A stretch of 64,000 bases of DNA from Neisseria yangbaofengii (GCF_014898075.1 NZ_CP062976.1:1612001-1676000); one strand, 5' to 3'. Positions 53,509-63,409 are shown, counted from the first letter of the stretch. Numbers and translations: made by a program. The notes: generated by a model not told the origin, from the letters alone.

Positions 53509-55794
53509 TCAGACGGCCTCTTGCGTTTTCTTCTTGGCCGCGCCTTTTTGGAACTTCAGTACCACCTCGCCTTTATCACGGCTCCAGTCGATTTTGACAT
53601 AGCCGCCTTCTGCCAACTTACCGAAGAGCAATTCATCGGCCAAGGCTTTGCGGATTTTTTCCTGAATCAGGCGGTGCATTGGGCGGGCTCCCATTTGCGG
53701 GTCAAATCCTTTTTCTGCCAAGTATTTACGCAATACCGGCGTGAATTCGGCTTCGACTTTTTTGTCGAGCAGCTGATGTTCCAATTGCAGCAGGAATTTG
53801 TCCGCCACTTTGATAATAATCGGCTCGGACAAGGGCGCAAACGGAATAATGGCATCCAAACGGTTGCGGAATTCAGGCGTAAACATTTTGTTGACGGCCT
53901 GTATTTCGTCGCCGCGCTCGTGCTTGCCGGTAAAGCCGAAGGTCGGGCGGCTCAGGCTTTCGGCACCGGCATTGGTGGTCATAATCAGAATGACGTTGCG
54001 GAAATCCGCACTTTTGCCGTTATTGTCGGTTAATCGGCCTGCGTCCATCACTTGCAGCAACACGTTGAAAATATCGGGATGCGCTTTTTCGATTTCATCC
54101 AACAACAGTACGCAATGCGGTTGCTTATTAACTGCTTCCGTCAGCAAACCGCCTTGATCAAATCCGACATAGCCCGGCGGCGCACCGATTAAGCGTGACA
54201 CGGCATGGCGTTCCATGTATTCCGACATATCAAAGCGTTGCAGCGGCACGCCCAACGAGAAGGCCAATTGGCGGGCAACTTCGGTTTTGCCCACACCGGT
54301 CGGGCCGGAAAACAGGAAGCTGCCGATCGGTTTATCAGGCAAACCCAAACCGGAACGCGACATTTTCACGGCGGCAACCAAAGCTTCGATGGCATCGTCT
54401 TGGCCGTAAACCATGTTTTTCAAATCGCGAGCCAAGAATTGCAGCACTTTCTTATCGTCGTGCGACACGGTTTTTTCCGGAATACGGGCAACTTTGGCAA
54501 CCACCGATTCGATTTGCTCCTTGCCGATGACTTTTTTCTGCTTGGATTTGGGCAGAATGCGTTGCGCCGCACCGGCTTCGTCCATTACATCAATGGCTTT
54601 GTCAGGCAAGAAACGCTCGTTGATATAGCGGGCGGAAAGCTCGGCGGCGGCTTCCAATGCGCCTTGGGTGTAGCGCACTTGGTGAAAACTTTCAAACATC
54701 GGTTTCAAGCCGCGCAGGATTTGCACGGTTTCGTCTACGGTCGGCTCGACCATGTCGATTTTTTGGAATCGGCGGCTCAAAGCGTGGTCTTTGTCGAAAA
54801 TGGTGCGGTATTCGTCGTAAGTGGTTGCGCCGATACAGCGTAACAAGCCTTTGGCCAATGCCGGTTTAAGCAGGTTGGACGCATCCATCGTGCCGCCGCT
54901 GGTGCTGCCCGCGCCGATGATGGTGTGGATTTCGTCGATAAACAAAATGGCGTGTTCGACTTTTTCCAATTGTTTCAACACGGCTTTTACACGCGCTTCA
55001 AAATCGCCGCGGTATTTGGTACCGGCCAGCAATGCACCCATGTCCAGCGAATACACCACGGCATTTCGCAGCGTTTCCGGCACGTTGCCGTTCACAACCT
55101 GATGCGCCAAGCCTTCTGCCAATGCGGTTTTGCCAACACCCGCCTCGCCCACCAGCAAAGGATTGTTTTTGCGGCGGCGGCACAAAATCTGCACCAAGCG
55201 TTCCATTTCGTGCTTTCGGCCGATGAGCGGATCGATGCGGCCGGCGTTGGCTTCGTCATTTAAGTTGACGCAGTATTTGGCCAACGGATTGCCTTTTTCT
55301 TCGCCCTGCCCGCCTTCTTCGGCATCTTGGCCGTCTGAAGATTCTTGTACAGCCGCATTCAAACCGCCATGTGCAATGCTGCGCAAAATTTCAAAACGGC
55401 TCACGGATTGCAGCTTCAGGAAATACACGGCATGGCTGTCGCTCTCGCTCATAAGCGCCACCAGCAAATCCAGCGGCGAAACTTCGCTTTTACCTGCTGA
55501 TTGGGTGTGCACCATGGCGCGTTGGATCACGCGCTGAAAGCCTAATGTCGGCTGCGTTTCGGTGTTGTCCAATAAATGCTCGGGAATCTGCGGCGTGTTT
55601 TCGGTCACGCTGTCGGTGAGCTGGTCGGACAATAATTTCAAATCGGTGCCACACTCGGCAAGCGTGTTTCTGACGGCTTCGCTTTCATCAATCAACACCA
55701 GCAATAAATGCTCTAAGCTGATGAATTCATAGCGTTCGCCGCGCGCTTCGGTATAAAGCACCTGTAAAATACGTTCCAATTCTGATGACAGCAT
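53509..55794 (-). CDS. clpA: ATP-dependent Clp protease ATPase subunit ClpA
   Basis: 761 residues with the Clp-N double repeat (residues 1-145), then AAA-1 with Walker A GEAGVGKTALAEGLA and Walker B AILFIDEIHTIIG, then AAA-2 with GPTGVGKTEVARQLA and VLLLDEIEKAHPDIF. It lacks the ClpB middle coiled coil, which with the neighbouring clpS identifies ClpA. Unfolds substrates for ClpP (3.1 kb). The start is three bases from the clpS stop. Confidence 0.96.
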   Translation of the reverse strand: MLSSELERILQVLYTEARGERYEFISLEHLLLVLIDESEAVRNTLAECGTDLKLLSDQLTDSVTENTPQIPEHLLDNTETQPTLGFQRVIQRAMVHTQSAGKSEVSPLDLLVALMSESDSHAVYFLKLQSVSRFEILRSIAHGGLNAAVQESSDGQDAEEGGQGEEKGNPLAKYCVNLNDEANAGRIDPLIGRKHEMERLVQILCRRRKNNPLLVGEAGVGKTALAEGLAHQVVNGNVPETLRNAVVYSLDMGALLAGTKYRGDFEARVKAVLKQLEKVEHAILFIDEIHTIIGAGSTSGGTMDASNLLKPALAKGLLRCIGATTYDEYRTIFDKDHALSRRFQKIDMVEPTVDETVQILRGLKPMFESFHQVRYTQGALEAAAELSARYINERFLPDKAIDVMDEAGAAQRILPKSKQKKVIGKEQIESVVAKVARIPEKTVSHDDKKVLQFLARDLKNMVYGQDDAIEALVAAVKMSRSGLGLPDKPIGSFLFSGPTGVGKTEVARQLAFSLGVPLQRFDMSEYMERHAVSRLIGAPPGYVGFDQGGLLTEAVNKQPHCVLLLDEIEKAHPDIFNVLLQVMDAGRLTDNNGKSADFRNVILIMTTNAGAESLSRPTFGFTGKHERGDEIQAVNKMFTPEFRNRLDAIIPFAPLSEPIIIKVADKFLLQLEHQLLDKKVEAEFTPVLRKYLAEKGFDPQMGARPMHRLIQEKIRKALADELLFGKLAEGGYVKIDWSRDKGEVVLKFQKGAAKKKTQEAV

Positions 55795-55797
55795 GGA

Positions 55798-56109
55798 TTA
55801 AACCTCCTCAACGATACATTGCAGCGGATGGCCTTCTGCCTTGGCGCGCTGCATGACTTGCTGCTGCTTGGTTTGGGCAATATCGCGTGTATATGTGCCG
55901 CACAAGCCCTTGCCCTCATGATGAACCAGCAGCATCACCGCGACGGCTTGTTCTTCGCCCAACATGAAAATTTCGGTTAACACTGCCACCACAAAATCCA
56001 TGGTCGTGTAATCGTCGTTTAACAGGAAAACGCCGTAACGTTTCGGCGGCTGGGTTTGTCGGTCATTTATTAATGTTTCCGACTCGTGGCGGGTGTGGTT
56101 ATTGCTCAT
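55798..56109 (-). CDS. clpS: ClpS, adaptor of the N-end rule
   Basis: 103 residues. Core KRYGVFLLNDDYTTMDFVVAVLTEIFMLGEEQAVAVML with the N-degron pocket residues (NDDYT), then VHHEGKGLCGTYTRDIAQTK. Delivers proteins with destabilising N-termini to ClpAP. First gene of clpS-clpA; divergent from cspA. Confidence 0.95.
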   Translation of the reverse strand: MSNNHTRHESETLINDRQTQPPKRYGVFLLNDDYTTMDFVVAVLTEIFMLGEEQAVAVMLLVHHEGKGLCGTYTRDIAQTKQQQVMQRAKAEGHPLQCIVEEV

Positions 56110-56414
56110 GTATATGTGGCTCCAAAACCGTTTTTAAACCGGGCTTAGCACAATATCACGTACTCTGCGCAAATCTATGCTTAATAAATAAAAAACGGGG
56201 CGTTTCTGTTGTATTTTGTACTATTTTAATAAAATTTCCGCTTTTTCCCAAACATTACTTGACTACAGACATTAACGAATGTAAAAAGACAGTTAAGCAG
56301 AGCCGGCACTCGAAGAAGCATAATTGTTTTTAGGGAGAAACTTGAAACTTTTAGGTTTAACGTATTGCCTTATTTGCTGTTTTTGTTAAATTTTTTAAGT
56401 ATAGGAAGTTCTCA

Positions 56415-56618
56415 ATGGCAACCGGTATCGTAAAATGGTTCAACGACGCTAAAGGTTTTGGTTTCATCACTCCGGATGAAGGTGGCGAAGACTTGTTCGC
56501 CCACTTCTCCGCGATCAACATGGATGGTTTCAAAACCCTGAAAGAAGGCCAACGCGTGTCTTTCGAAGTGACCACCGGCCCTAAAGGCAAACAAGCTGCT
56601 AACATTCAGGCTGCTTAA
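56415..56618 (+). CDS. cspA: Cold-shock domain protein
   Basis: 67 residues, a single cold-shock domain. RNP1 is KGFGFITP and RNP2 LFAHFSAI. An RNA chaperone of the CspA/CspE type. The 5' region of about 300 bases to divergent clpS is long, as is usual for csp genes with structured leaders. A perfect palindromic terminator follows. Which E. coli paralogue it equals cannot be told. Confidence 0.94.
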   Translation: MATGIVKWFNDAKGFGFITPDEGGEDLFAHFSAINMDGFKTLKEGQRVSFEVTTGPKGKQAANIQAA

Positions 56619-56646
56619 ATGAATGCGCGGCGTAAGCCGTAATGTG

Positions 56647-56672
56647 ATGGCGGGATATCCCGCCATTTTTTA
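56647..56672 (+). terminator. Terminator after cspA
   Basis: ATGGCGGGATATCCCGCCAT is a perfect 20-base palindrome followed by TTTTTTATT. No uptake sequence. Confidence 0.88.
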
Positions 56673-56682
56673 TTGGTACGAC

Positions 56683-56823
56683 ATGGGCGATTATCAACAT
56701 GCATTAATGCAACTTGATGAGTTAATTGCATATTTTTGCAACCAAGGCGAAGTTTTCCGTGCCGTTGCCGAAGCGCAAGACTGCCTTTTAATCGAACCGG
56801 CCGATTCAAAACCACCTCACTAA
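56683..56823 (+). CDS. Small hypothetical protein
   Basis: 46 residues from the ATG at 56683 (MGDYQHALMQLDELIAYFCNQGEVF), helical and acidic, loosely like one TPR unit. It begins just after the cspA terminator. A longer frame would read through that hairpin and is rejected. Evidence is limited to length and composition; could be spurious. Confidence 0.4.
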   Translation: MGDYQHALMQLDELIAYFCNQGEVFRAVAEAQDCLLIEPADSKPPH

Positions 56824-56868
56824 AGACATCACTAACCCCAACCTTTTTTACCAACGCCATATCCGATC

Positions 56869-57090
56869 ATGAAACATCCCATTCCTGCCGGCATTTACCG
56901 CCACTACAAGGGCAATCTTTACGAAGTCAACGGCCTTGCCCGCCACAGCGAAACCGAAGAAGAATTGGTCGTTTACCGCGCTTTATACGGCGAATTCGGT
57001 TTGTGGGTACGCCCTGCCGCTATGTTTGCTGAAACCGTTGAATTCAACGGCGAAACGGTAGCACGTTTTGCCTTAGTGAAAGCATTTTAA
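56869..57090 (+). CDS. DUF1653 family protein
   Basis: 73 residues with the DUF1653 pattern: IPAGIYRHYKGNLYEVNGLARHSETEEELVVYRALYGEFGLWVRP. A single small domain, function unknown. Positioned before smpB with an inverted uptake pair between. Confidence 0.85.
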   Translation: MKHPIPAGIYRHYKGNLYEVNGLARHSETEEELVVYRALYGEFGLWVRPAAMFAETVEFNGETVARFALVKAF

Positions 57091-57141
57091 ACATTTGCCG
57101 GTTTTCAGACGGCCTCAAAGCTCTTGGCCTGTTATTTCCCT

Positions 57142-57178
57142 TTTTCAGACGGCCTGATAAAATAGGCCGTCTGAAAAC
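57142..57178. terminator. Inverted DUS pair between DUF1653 gene and smpB
   Basis: TTTTTCAGACGGCCTGATAA and ATAGGCCGTCTGAAAAC, short loop. Another single uptake sequence lies at 57104. Confidence 0.7.
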
Positions 57179-57196
57179 CTATAAAGAATCAGCATT

Positions 57197-57643
57197 ATGA
57201 GTATTGCCAATAATAAAAAAGCCTTTCACGATTACTTTATCGAAGACCAAATTGAAGCCGGTTTGGTGCTGGAAGGGTGGGAAGTAAAAGCTATCCGTGC
57301 CGGCCGTGTGCAGCTCAAAGAAAGCTATATCTACTGGAAAAAAGACGCGTTTTATCTGGTCGGTTGCCACGTCACTGCCCTGCCGACCGCTTCGACCCAC
57401 GTCAAACCGGATCCGGTCCGCCCGCGCAAATTACTGCTCAATCAAGCCGAGATTAACAAACTTATCGGCAAAACCGAACGTGCCGGTTACACCATCGTAC
57501 CGCTTAATCTGCATTACAACCGCGGCCGCATCAAAATGGAAATCGGTTTGGCGAAGGGTAAAAAACAACACGACAAACGCCAAAGCCTGAAAGAAGCCGA
57601 TTGGAAACGTGAGAAACAGCGCTTGATGAAGGTAACTCGTTAA
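57197..57643 (+). CDS. smpB: SsrA-binding protein SmpB
   Basis: 148 residues. Binds tmRNA and delivers it to stalled ribosomes. Family pieces are [40 protein letters not shown] and the basic tail [29 protein letters not shown]. tmRNA itself is not in this window. The SsrA tag route feeds ClpXP/ClpAP, whose parts are also here. Confidence 0.96.
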   Translation: MSIANNKKAFHDYFIEDQIEAGLVLEGWEVKAIRAGRVQLKESYIYWKKDAFYLVGCHVTALPTASTHVKPDPVRPRKLLLNQAEINKLIGKTERAGYTIVPLNLHYNRGRIKMEIGLAKGKKQHDKRQSLKEADWKREKQRLMKVTR

Positions 57644-57652
57644 TTATCCATG

Positions 57653-57696
57653 TTTTTCAGACGGCCTTTGAACATAATCCCAAGGCCGTCTGAAAT
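57653..57696 (+). terminator. DUS-pair hairpin after smpB
   Basis: TTTTTCAGACGGCCTT and AAGGCCGTCTGAAAT around a 14-base loop, ten bases after the smpB stop. Confidence 0.7.
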
Positions 57697-57839
57697 ATTT
57701 GCAGCCGATAGTTTTACACATTCCTCCTCAATCCTTGCCCAAAAACACGCAAGATTGCACTTTATCAGCTTTTCAAGATGCGCTTCTGCCACAATAATGA
57801 TGCCATCTTAAAACCCAGTATCCTGCGAAGGGAAACACC

Positions 57840-58187
57840 ATGCGACAAGCCTCACTTGCCCTGCCTTTGTTTTTAATTCTGTTTGGTGCGGTTTGGTTTT
57901 TAAAAACCACCGGCATTCTGCCTGCCACCGCAACCCTGATTGCCATCGGCTTAGCCGTGGCGGGATTGGCGGTGATGGTTATGGACGGCATCAACAAGCA
58001 ATCGATTATTTCCGGCCCGATTTTGATGTATATCGGCGCAGCCATTTACCTGCGCATCGAATACTGGTTTGCCTACTCTCCACTGATTGCCTTGGGCATG
58101 ATGGTGCTGGGCTGCTTATTACTGCTCTCGCGCAGCAGCATGATTCCATATAAAATACCCAAGCATACCGACCGCTTATCCCGATAA
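57840..58187 (+). CDS. Small membrane protein of unknown function
   Basis: 115 residues with four hydrophobic segments (LALPLFLILFGAVWFLKTTG, ATATLIAIGLAVAGLAVMVMDGI, IISGPILMYIGAAIYL, LIALGMMVLGCLLLLSRSS). No family assigned. It is followed by its own terminator and then by the ACR3 gene. The ATG at 57840 follows GCGAAGGGAAACACC. Confidence 0.7.
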   Translation: MRQASLALPLFLILFGAVWFLKTTGILPATATLIAIGLAVAGLAVMVMDGINKQSIISGPILMYIGAAIYLRIEYWFAYSPLIALGMMVLGCLLLLSRSSMIPYKIPKHTDRLSR

Positions 58188-58191
58188 ACTG

Positions 58192-58221
58192 AAAGGCCGA
58201 GAATCACTCGGCCTTTTTTCT
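58192..58221 (+). terminator. Terminator before the ACR3 gene
   Basis: AAAGGCCGAG and CTCGGCCTTT around a five-base loop, then T5. It shares AGGCCG with the uptake sequence but is not one. Confidence 0.85.
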
Positions 58222-58251
58222 TTTAATCATTCAATTATTTTTAGATAAATT

Positions 58252-59265
58252 ATGGGTATTTTCGAACGATTTCTCAGTATCTGGGTGTTACTCGCCATTG
58301 CCGCCGGTGTCATCATCGGTACCATTTTTCCGCAGACCATTCAATACATTGCCTTGATGGAAATGGCACACATCAACTTACCTGTCGCCGTGTTGATTTG
58401 GCTGATGATTTATCCGATGATGATTCAAATCGATTGGTCAGCCATTAAAGATGCCGGTCAGAAACCGAAAGGTTTGATGATGACGGTCGTGGTAAACTGG
58501 CTGGTAAAACCCTTTACCATGGCGCTTATCGGTTGGCTGTTTTTCCGCGGGCTGTTTGCGCCTTGGATCGATCCGCAATCGGCTCAAGAATACATCGCCG
58601 GCATAATTTTGCTCGGTGCCGCACCCTGTACCGCCATGGTATTTATATGGTCACAACTGGTGAAAGGCGACCCGAATTACACGCTGGTGCAAGTCTCGGT
58701 TAATGACATTATTATGATTTTTGCCTTTGCACCCATTGCCGGATTTTTATTGGGCGTGAGCGACATCAGCATTCCTTGGCAAACCTTGGTTTACAGCATG
58801 ATTTTATATGTGTTGCTGCCGCTTTTGGCCGGATTAAGCACGCGTAAAATCCTGCTGAACAAAAGCCTTCCGGTTGACTCGTTTACGGTCAAGCTCAAGC
58901 CTTTTTCTATCTTCGGCTTATTGCTGACCGTGGTGTTATTGTTCGCTTTTCAGGCGCAAACCATTTTAAGCCGGCCATTTATCATTGTGCTGATTGCCAT
59001 TCCTTTGTTGGTACAAACCTACGGCATTTTCTTTCTCGGCTATTGGGCAGCCAAACGCCTGAATTTACCGCATGAAATTGCTGCTCCCGCCTGCCTGATC
59101 GGCACCAGTAATTTCTTTGAATTGGCTGTTGCAGTTGCCATTTCTTTATTCGGCCTACATTCCGGAGCCGCATTGGCTACGGTGGCCGGCGTATTGGTAG
59201 AAGTGCCGGTAATGCTGTCTTTAGTGGCTTGGATTAACCGCCGTAATCAATCGCCAGCTTCCTAA
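58252..59265 (+). CDS. ACR3-family arsenite efflux permease
   Basis: 337 residues, ten hydrophobic segments. ACR3 marks: [15 protein letters not shown] with the conserved cysteine of the arsenite path, [12 protein letters not shown], and near the end [43 protein letters not shown] with the conserved glutamate. No arsR or arsC lies beside it, so arsenate reduction and regulation would come from elsewhere. The name arsB is often used for this family, but true ArsB is unrelated. Confidence 0.92.
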   Translation: MGIFERFLSIWVLLAIAAGVIIGTIFPQTIQYIALMEMAHINLPVAVLIWLMIYPMMIQIDWSAIKDAGQKPKGLMMTVVVNWLVKPFTMALIGWLFFRGLFAPWIDPQSAQEYIAGIILLGAAPCTAMVFIWSQLVKGDPNYTLVQVSVNDIIMIFAFAPIAGFLLGVSDISIPWQTLVYSMILYVLLPLLAGLSTRKILLNKSLPVDSFTVKLKPFSIFGLLLTVVLLFAFQAQTILSRPFIIVLIAIPLLVQTYGIFFLGYWAAKRLNLPHEIAAPACLIGTSNFFELAVAVAISLFGLHSGAALATVAGVLVEVPVMLSLVAWINRRNQSPAS

Positions 59266-59299
59266 CTTAAACCGAAATATTTATTGTCCGTTTACGACA

Positions 59300-59333
59300 A
59301 AAGGCCGTCTGAACATTTCAGACGGCCTTTTTC
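59300..59333. terminator. Bidirectional DUS-pair terminator
   Basis: AAAGGCCGTCTGAACAT and its complement, ending in T5, between converging ACR3 and porin genes. Confidence 0.85.
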
Positions 59334-59351
59334 TATTCCATCAGACAAATT

Positions 59352-60479
59352 TTACCAAGAAACACGCAAACCGACTACAGTAGCGTAATTGCGTTCTTTG
59401 GTGCGTAACTCACCGTTACGATATTGCTTGGAACGCGTGGTTTGCACTTCGGCAAAAGTCTTCACATCAATCAATTCGCCTTTCGGAATCAAGTAATACT
59501 CCGTGCCGACCATAAATTGATGTTGCTTCTCTTTGCGGTCAGAAGAAGACACTTGGTCACGCTTTTCAGTTTTGTAGGCATACATGCCGTAAGCACGCCA
59601 ATCTCCGGTTAACTTGTGGTAAACAGCAGTACGGATTTCATCGTTGGTGCGTTTATGGCCTGCCTCCTCCTCGTCCTTACGGATACGGCGTTCGATGTCG
59701 AGGCCAACGGTGGTGTCGCCAAATGTATACGCCGTGCCGAACGCATAAGCGGTGCGGATATAGTCCGCCGGCTCTTCTTGGCGGTAACGCTCGCGGGTTG
59801 CACCCACGGCAACATTCCATTCGTCACCATCATTGACTTTAAATGTTTTTATCAAACCGGCACCTATAATATCTTTACGGGTTTCGCTCAAACCATCATT
59901 ACCACGCGGACTGCGGCCACCGTAAAACACACCGGTTTTGATACCTTGATCTTTGTTTTCATATTTATATTGAACCGAACGGCGTGCACCTGATGCCAAC
60001 AGGCCATCGCTCAGGCTCAAAGTGTTGGCCAAATCGGTTTGCTTCACATCATCCGTAATCAACGTTTGGTTGCCGTATGTCAGTTCGCCATAACGTTTAT
60101 GACCGATTCCTCCGTATAATTGGCGGGTGTAGATATGGTCAAAATCATGGTTAGACGGACGGTCAACGCCGTTACTGTCTTTACCGCGGAAGCGCCACTC
60201 CACACGGCCTAAAGCATAAAGATCGCCATTACCCAAAGACTGTTTGGCTTTAAAGCCGAAACGCGAGCCGTTGTTGGTAATCGGATGATTTTTACTTTCT
60301 TTAGTGGTTTCGCCCTTGCGAACATCGGTTGCTTTATCGGCTGAGGTTTCCCATTTGATACGGGCAGAGCCGGCAAAATCGATTTTGGTGCCGGTTTCAT
60401 CGCTTTCAAATACCGTCGCCGCACCGGCCGGCAGGGCGATGGCGGCAGATAATAAAAACGTCAGTGCCGTTTTATTCAT
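59352..60479 (-). CDS. Outer-membrane porin (OmpC-like, distinct from the 17.9 kb porin)
   Basis: 375 residues. Signal MNKTALTFLLSAAIALPAGA, mature start ATVFESDETGTKIDFAGSARIKWE, barrel strands with alternating hydrophobics, SRFGFKAKQSLGNGDLYALGRVEWRF and the C-terminal ending VVGLRVSW with tryptophan as last residue. It resembles Gram-negative porins in general rather than PorA/PorB. It is alone, with an AT-rich upstream region. Substrate not predictable. Confidence 0.85.
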   Translation of the reverse strand: MNKTALTFLLSAAIALPAGAATVFESDETGTKIDFAGSARIKWETSADKATDVRKGETTKESKNHPITNNGSRFGFKAKQSLGNGDLYALGRVEWRFRGKDSNGVDRPSNHDFDHIYTRQLYGGIGHKRYGELTYGNQTLITDDVKQTDLANTLSLSDGLLASGARRSVQYKYENKDQGIKTGVFYGGRSPRGNDGLSETRKDIIGAGLIKTFKVNDGDEWNVAVGATRERYRQEEPADYIRTAYAFGTAYTFGDTTVGLDIERRIRKDEEEAGHKRTNDEIRTAVYHKLTGDWRAYGMYAYKTEKRDQVSSSDRKEKQHQFMVGTEYYLIPKGELIDVKTFAEVQTTRSKQYRNGELRTKERNYATVVGLRVSW

Positions 60480-60935
60480 GGTTGAGATTCCTTAAAAAAA
60501 AATAGGTTAGCTATTTAGTGAATTGGCGCAAGTCTATCTGTGTTTTATTGACAAAGCAACATCCAAACTTAAACAAATAAACAATAACTACAGTTAATTT
60601 AACTATTTCGTTTAATAATTTTCTATATTATTTTAATTTTGTTAAAAAAAGAAAAATTAAATTTACGCCTTACCCTCTTTTGATAATGCCAACAGCAATA
60701 AAATTTATACAAAAAATATGCACAGCTTTGGTTTAACTAATCGCAGCCATGTTTTGATTATTGCCCGGCGCAAATATCGATTTGTTTACTCCGGTATAAA
60801 TGTTAAGAAAACAAACCTATCCGTAAATTATCGAAATGGCTGATATTTGGCGTTAATGCTACATTAGCGCCCTTTTCGAGCATTTCACCATACTGTCGGC
60901 GCAATCGTCGGCAAGTTTACCCAACAACCGAAGCA
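60480..60935. other. AT-rich divergent region between the porin and the glycosyltransferase operon
   Basis: 456 bases. No ORF and no uptake sequence. At 60849-60876 there is a hairpin (GGCGTTAATG, CTA, CATTAGCGCC) followed by CTTTT, on the plus strand about 60 bases before the first glycosyltransferase gene. Upstream 60540-60680 is extremely AT-rich. Confidence 0.65.
60849..60876 (+). terminator. Terminator-like hairpin in the leader of the glycosyltransferase operon
   Basis: A 10-bp stem with one G-U pair and a three-base loop, then CTTTT. Its position, pointing into the operon, is more like an attenuator than the end of a gene, as no gene precedes it on this strand. Confidence 0.5.
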
Positions 60936-62123
60936 ATGATTCACATGGAAAGAGACTGTAAAACCTCCCCCCGCATAGCCTTTTATTCACACGACACAAT
61001 GGGCTTAGGACACATCCGCCGCAATATCCTGCTGGCGCAATCTGCCTTGGAAGCGTATCCCGATGCCGAAGTTTTATTGATTTCCGGCGTACGCGAATCC
61101 GGCGCATTCAAACTGCCCAAAGGCGCCGACAGCGTCACCCTGCCGACTTATTTCAAAACGGTGCAGGGCGAATATATTCCCCGTTCGCTGGGCAAAAGTG
61201 TCAAGCGTCTGACCCATATCCGCAAAAACATCATTCACGCTGCTTTAGAAGCTTTCAAACCCGACATCATGGTGGTCGACAACGTGCCGCGCGGTGCGAT
61301 GAACGAGCTGGACAACATCCTGCCAGAGCTGGCCAGCCGCGGCACGCACATCGTATTAGGCGTGCGCGACATCATCGATGAACCGGAGACCGTACGCAGC
61401 CAATGGAAAAAACTGCAAAACATCGAAATCATCCGTCTGTATTTTTCAAGTATTTGGGTGTATGGCGACCCGAATCTCTACAACTTTGCCGACGAATACC
61501 AAATTGCGCCCGATATTGTTGAAAAACTGCACTATGTCGGCTATCTCGACCAAAGCCGCCGCATGGAAGTTCGCGGCCTGCGCGTCGGCGCTTCCGAAAT
61601 CGAAAGCCCTTTTGCTTTGTGCGCTTTGGGCGGCGGGCAAGACGGTTTTGAAGTGGCACAAGCCTTTATCCAATCCACCCTGCCTGAAAATTGGCGCGGG
61701 CTGTTGATTACCGGCGCATTGATGCCGGAAGAGCAACGCGCCCGACTGCATGCCATGGCCAAAGAGCGGCCGCTGCAAGACATCAAAGTGGTCGATTTTG
61801 TGCCCGAGCCTTTGAAAATCATGCGCGAAGCGGAATGCATTATTTCAATGGGCGGCTACAACACCACCACCGAAATCCTGTCGTTCAACAAACGCGCACT
61901 GATTGTGCCGCGCATTAAGCCGCGCACCGAGCAATGGATACGCGCTTCTCGATTAGCGCAAAACGGCATCATTGAATGCCTGCATCCTGATGAGTTGAGT
62001 TCGGATGCTCTGAGTGCCTTTATGCAATCGGCGAAACCTCAAGCCGATGCCCGTACCAGCCTGCGCTTTGACGGCCTTGATCGCGTGGCGGCTGAAATCG
62101 GCACCATTCTTAAAAACCATTAG
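60936..62123 (+). CDS. Predicted glycosyltransferase (MurG-like, COG4671 type)
   Basis: 395 residues. N-terminal RIAFYSHDTMGLGHIRRNILLAQ (glycine-rich GLGH loop) and C-terminal EAECIISMGGYNTTTEILSFNKRALIVPR (the nucleotide-sugar site GGYNTTTE) match GT-B enzymes near family 28. The MIHMERD start has two ATGs; the second (60945) is also possible. First of at least three GT genes, 30 bases from the next. Confidence 0.82.
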   Translation: MIHMERDCKTSPRIAFYSHDTMGLGHIRRNILLAQSALEAYPDAEVLLISGVRESGAFKLPKGADSVTLPTYFKTVQGEYIPRSLGKSVKRLTHIRKNIIHAALEAFKPDIMVVDNVPRGAMNELDNILPELASRGTHIVLGVRDIIDEPETVRSQWKKLQNIEIIRLYFSSIWVYGDPNLYNFADEYQIAPDIVEKLHYVGYLDQSRRMEVRGLRVGASEIESPFALCALGGGQDGFEVAQAFIQSTLPENWRGLLITGALMPEEQRARLHAMAKERPLQDIKVVDFVPEPLKIMREAECIISMGGYNTTTEILSFNKRALIVPRIKPRTEQWIRASRLAQNGIIECLHPDELSSDALSAFMQSAKPQADARTSLRFDGLDRVAAEIGTILKNH

Positions 62124-62155
62124 TTTTGATATCCCTATTGATAAGCGAAGATCTC

Positions 62156-63409
62156 ATGAATCCGCATACTGAACACTCCGCCACCCCACTTTACGTCGGC
62201 TACGTTTTGAAACGCTACCCACGCTTTTCCGAAACCTTTGTCGTGAATGAAATTTTGGCACACGAACGTGAAAACTTGAAAATCGACATTTTTGCCTTGG
62301 GGCCGGTTGAAGAAACCCATTTCCAAGACGGCATTTCCAAAGTGCGCGCACCGGTCACGCGTTACGACAACAAACAATACAAACCCGAAGCAGTATGGCA
62401 ACTGTTTCAGACGGCCTTTAAAGAGTTGCCCGACTTTGGCAAACATTTAGCCGAAGCCAGCTGTAATGTGCATGAATTGGCACAAAGCATCATGTTGGCT
62501 TTGCAGATCAAGATACGCGGTATTCAGCACCTGCATGCCCACTTCGGTACCCAAGCCACCACCGTTGCCAGACAAGCTGCTATTTTTGCGGGCATCAGCT
62601 ACACCTTTACCGCCCACGCCAAAGACATTTATTTCCAATATGCCGAATCTGTCGAGCTGGATAAGAAAATGCGCGATGCCGCCGCTACCGTGACCGTATC
62701 CGATTACAACTTGGCTTACTTGCGCGAGCAATACGGCGAAGATGCCTCTAACGCCCTGCGCATTTACAACGGCATGGATTTAGGCAAATTCCCTTACGCC
62801 GAATTCGGTTCACGCGAACGCCACATTGTCGCCGTCGGCCGCTTAGTGCCGAAAAAAGGTTTTGACGTTTTGCTGGATGCTTTGGCTTTGCTGAAAAAAC
62901 AAAATGTCGCGTTCCGCTGCACCCTGATTGGCGGCGGTCCATTGCAAGCGCCTTTGGCCGAGCAAATCGAAACCTTGGGTTTGGCCGGTTTAGTCACCAT
63001 GGTCGGCCCTATGCCGCAACCGGACATCATCGACTTGATGAAAAGTGCCAATATGGTGGTCGCACCTTGTGTCATCAGCGAAGACGGTGACCGCGACGGT
63101 TTACCGACCGTATTGCTCGAATCCATGGCTTTGGGTACGCCGGTGATTTCAACGCAAGTGGCCGGTATTCCGGAATTGGTTTCAGACGGCCTTACCGGTT
63201 TATGTGTGCCGGAACGCGATCCCCAAGCCTTAGCCGATGCCGTGCAGCGCTTGCTGGAAGACCATGATTTGTGCCGCACCTTGGCACAAAACGGCCGTCG
63301 GCTTATCGAGCAGGAATATGATGAAGACCTCAATACCGTCAAATTGCGTGCATTGTTTACCGATGCCGTTGCCCGACAATCTATCGCAAACCAAGGGAGC
63401 AAAACATGA
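62156..63409 (+). CDS. Glycosyltransferase family 4 protein
   Basis: 417 residues from the ATG at 62156 (MNPHTEHSATPLYVGYVLKRYPRFSETFVVNEI). GT4 marks are HLHAHFGTQATTVAR, IVAVGRLVPKKGFDVLLDAL, CTLIGGGPLQAPL and EDGDRDGLPTVLLESMALGTPVISTQVAGIPELV, the E-x7-E retaining site. It likely adds a sugar from a nucleotide donor to a surface glycan. Its stop overlaps the next gene's start (ATGA). Confidence 0.88.
   Translation: MNPHTEHSATPLYVGYVLKRYPRFSETFVVNEILAHERENLKIDIFALGPVEETHFQDGISKVRAPVTRYDNKQYKPEAVWQLFQTAFKELPDFGKHLAEASCNVHELAQSIMLALQIKIRGIQHLHAHFGTQATTVARQAAIFAGISYTFTAHAKDIYFQYAESVELDKKMRDAAATVTVSDYNLAYLREQYGEDASNALRIYNGMDLGKFPYAEFGSRERHIVAVGRLVPKKGFDVLLDALALLKKQNVAFRCTLIGGGPLQAPLAEQIETLGLAGLVTMVGPMPQPDIIDLMKSANMVVAPCVISEDGDRDGLPTVLLESMALGTPVISTQVAGIPELVSDGLTGLCVPERDPQALADAVQRLLEDHDLCRTLAQNGRRLIEQEYDEDLNTVKLRALFTDAVARQSIANQGSKT

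Noticed and set aside
58252-59265. Complete arsenic resistance operon
   Set aside because: Only the ACR3 permease is present; no arsR, arsC or arsA beside it, and the flanking genes are unrelated.
1255-59333. Many near-identical 10-14 base repeats that might suggest a CRISPR array
   Set aside because: They are uptake sequences scattered at irregular distances, in both directions, and mostly as inverted pairs at gene ends. No spacer regularity and no cas genes.
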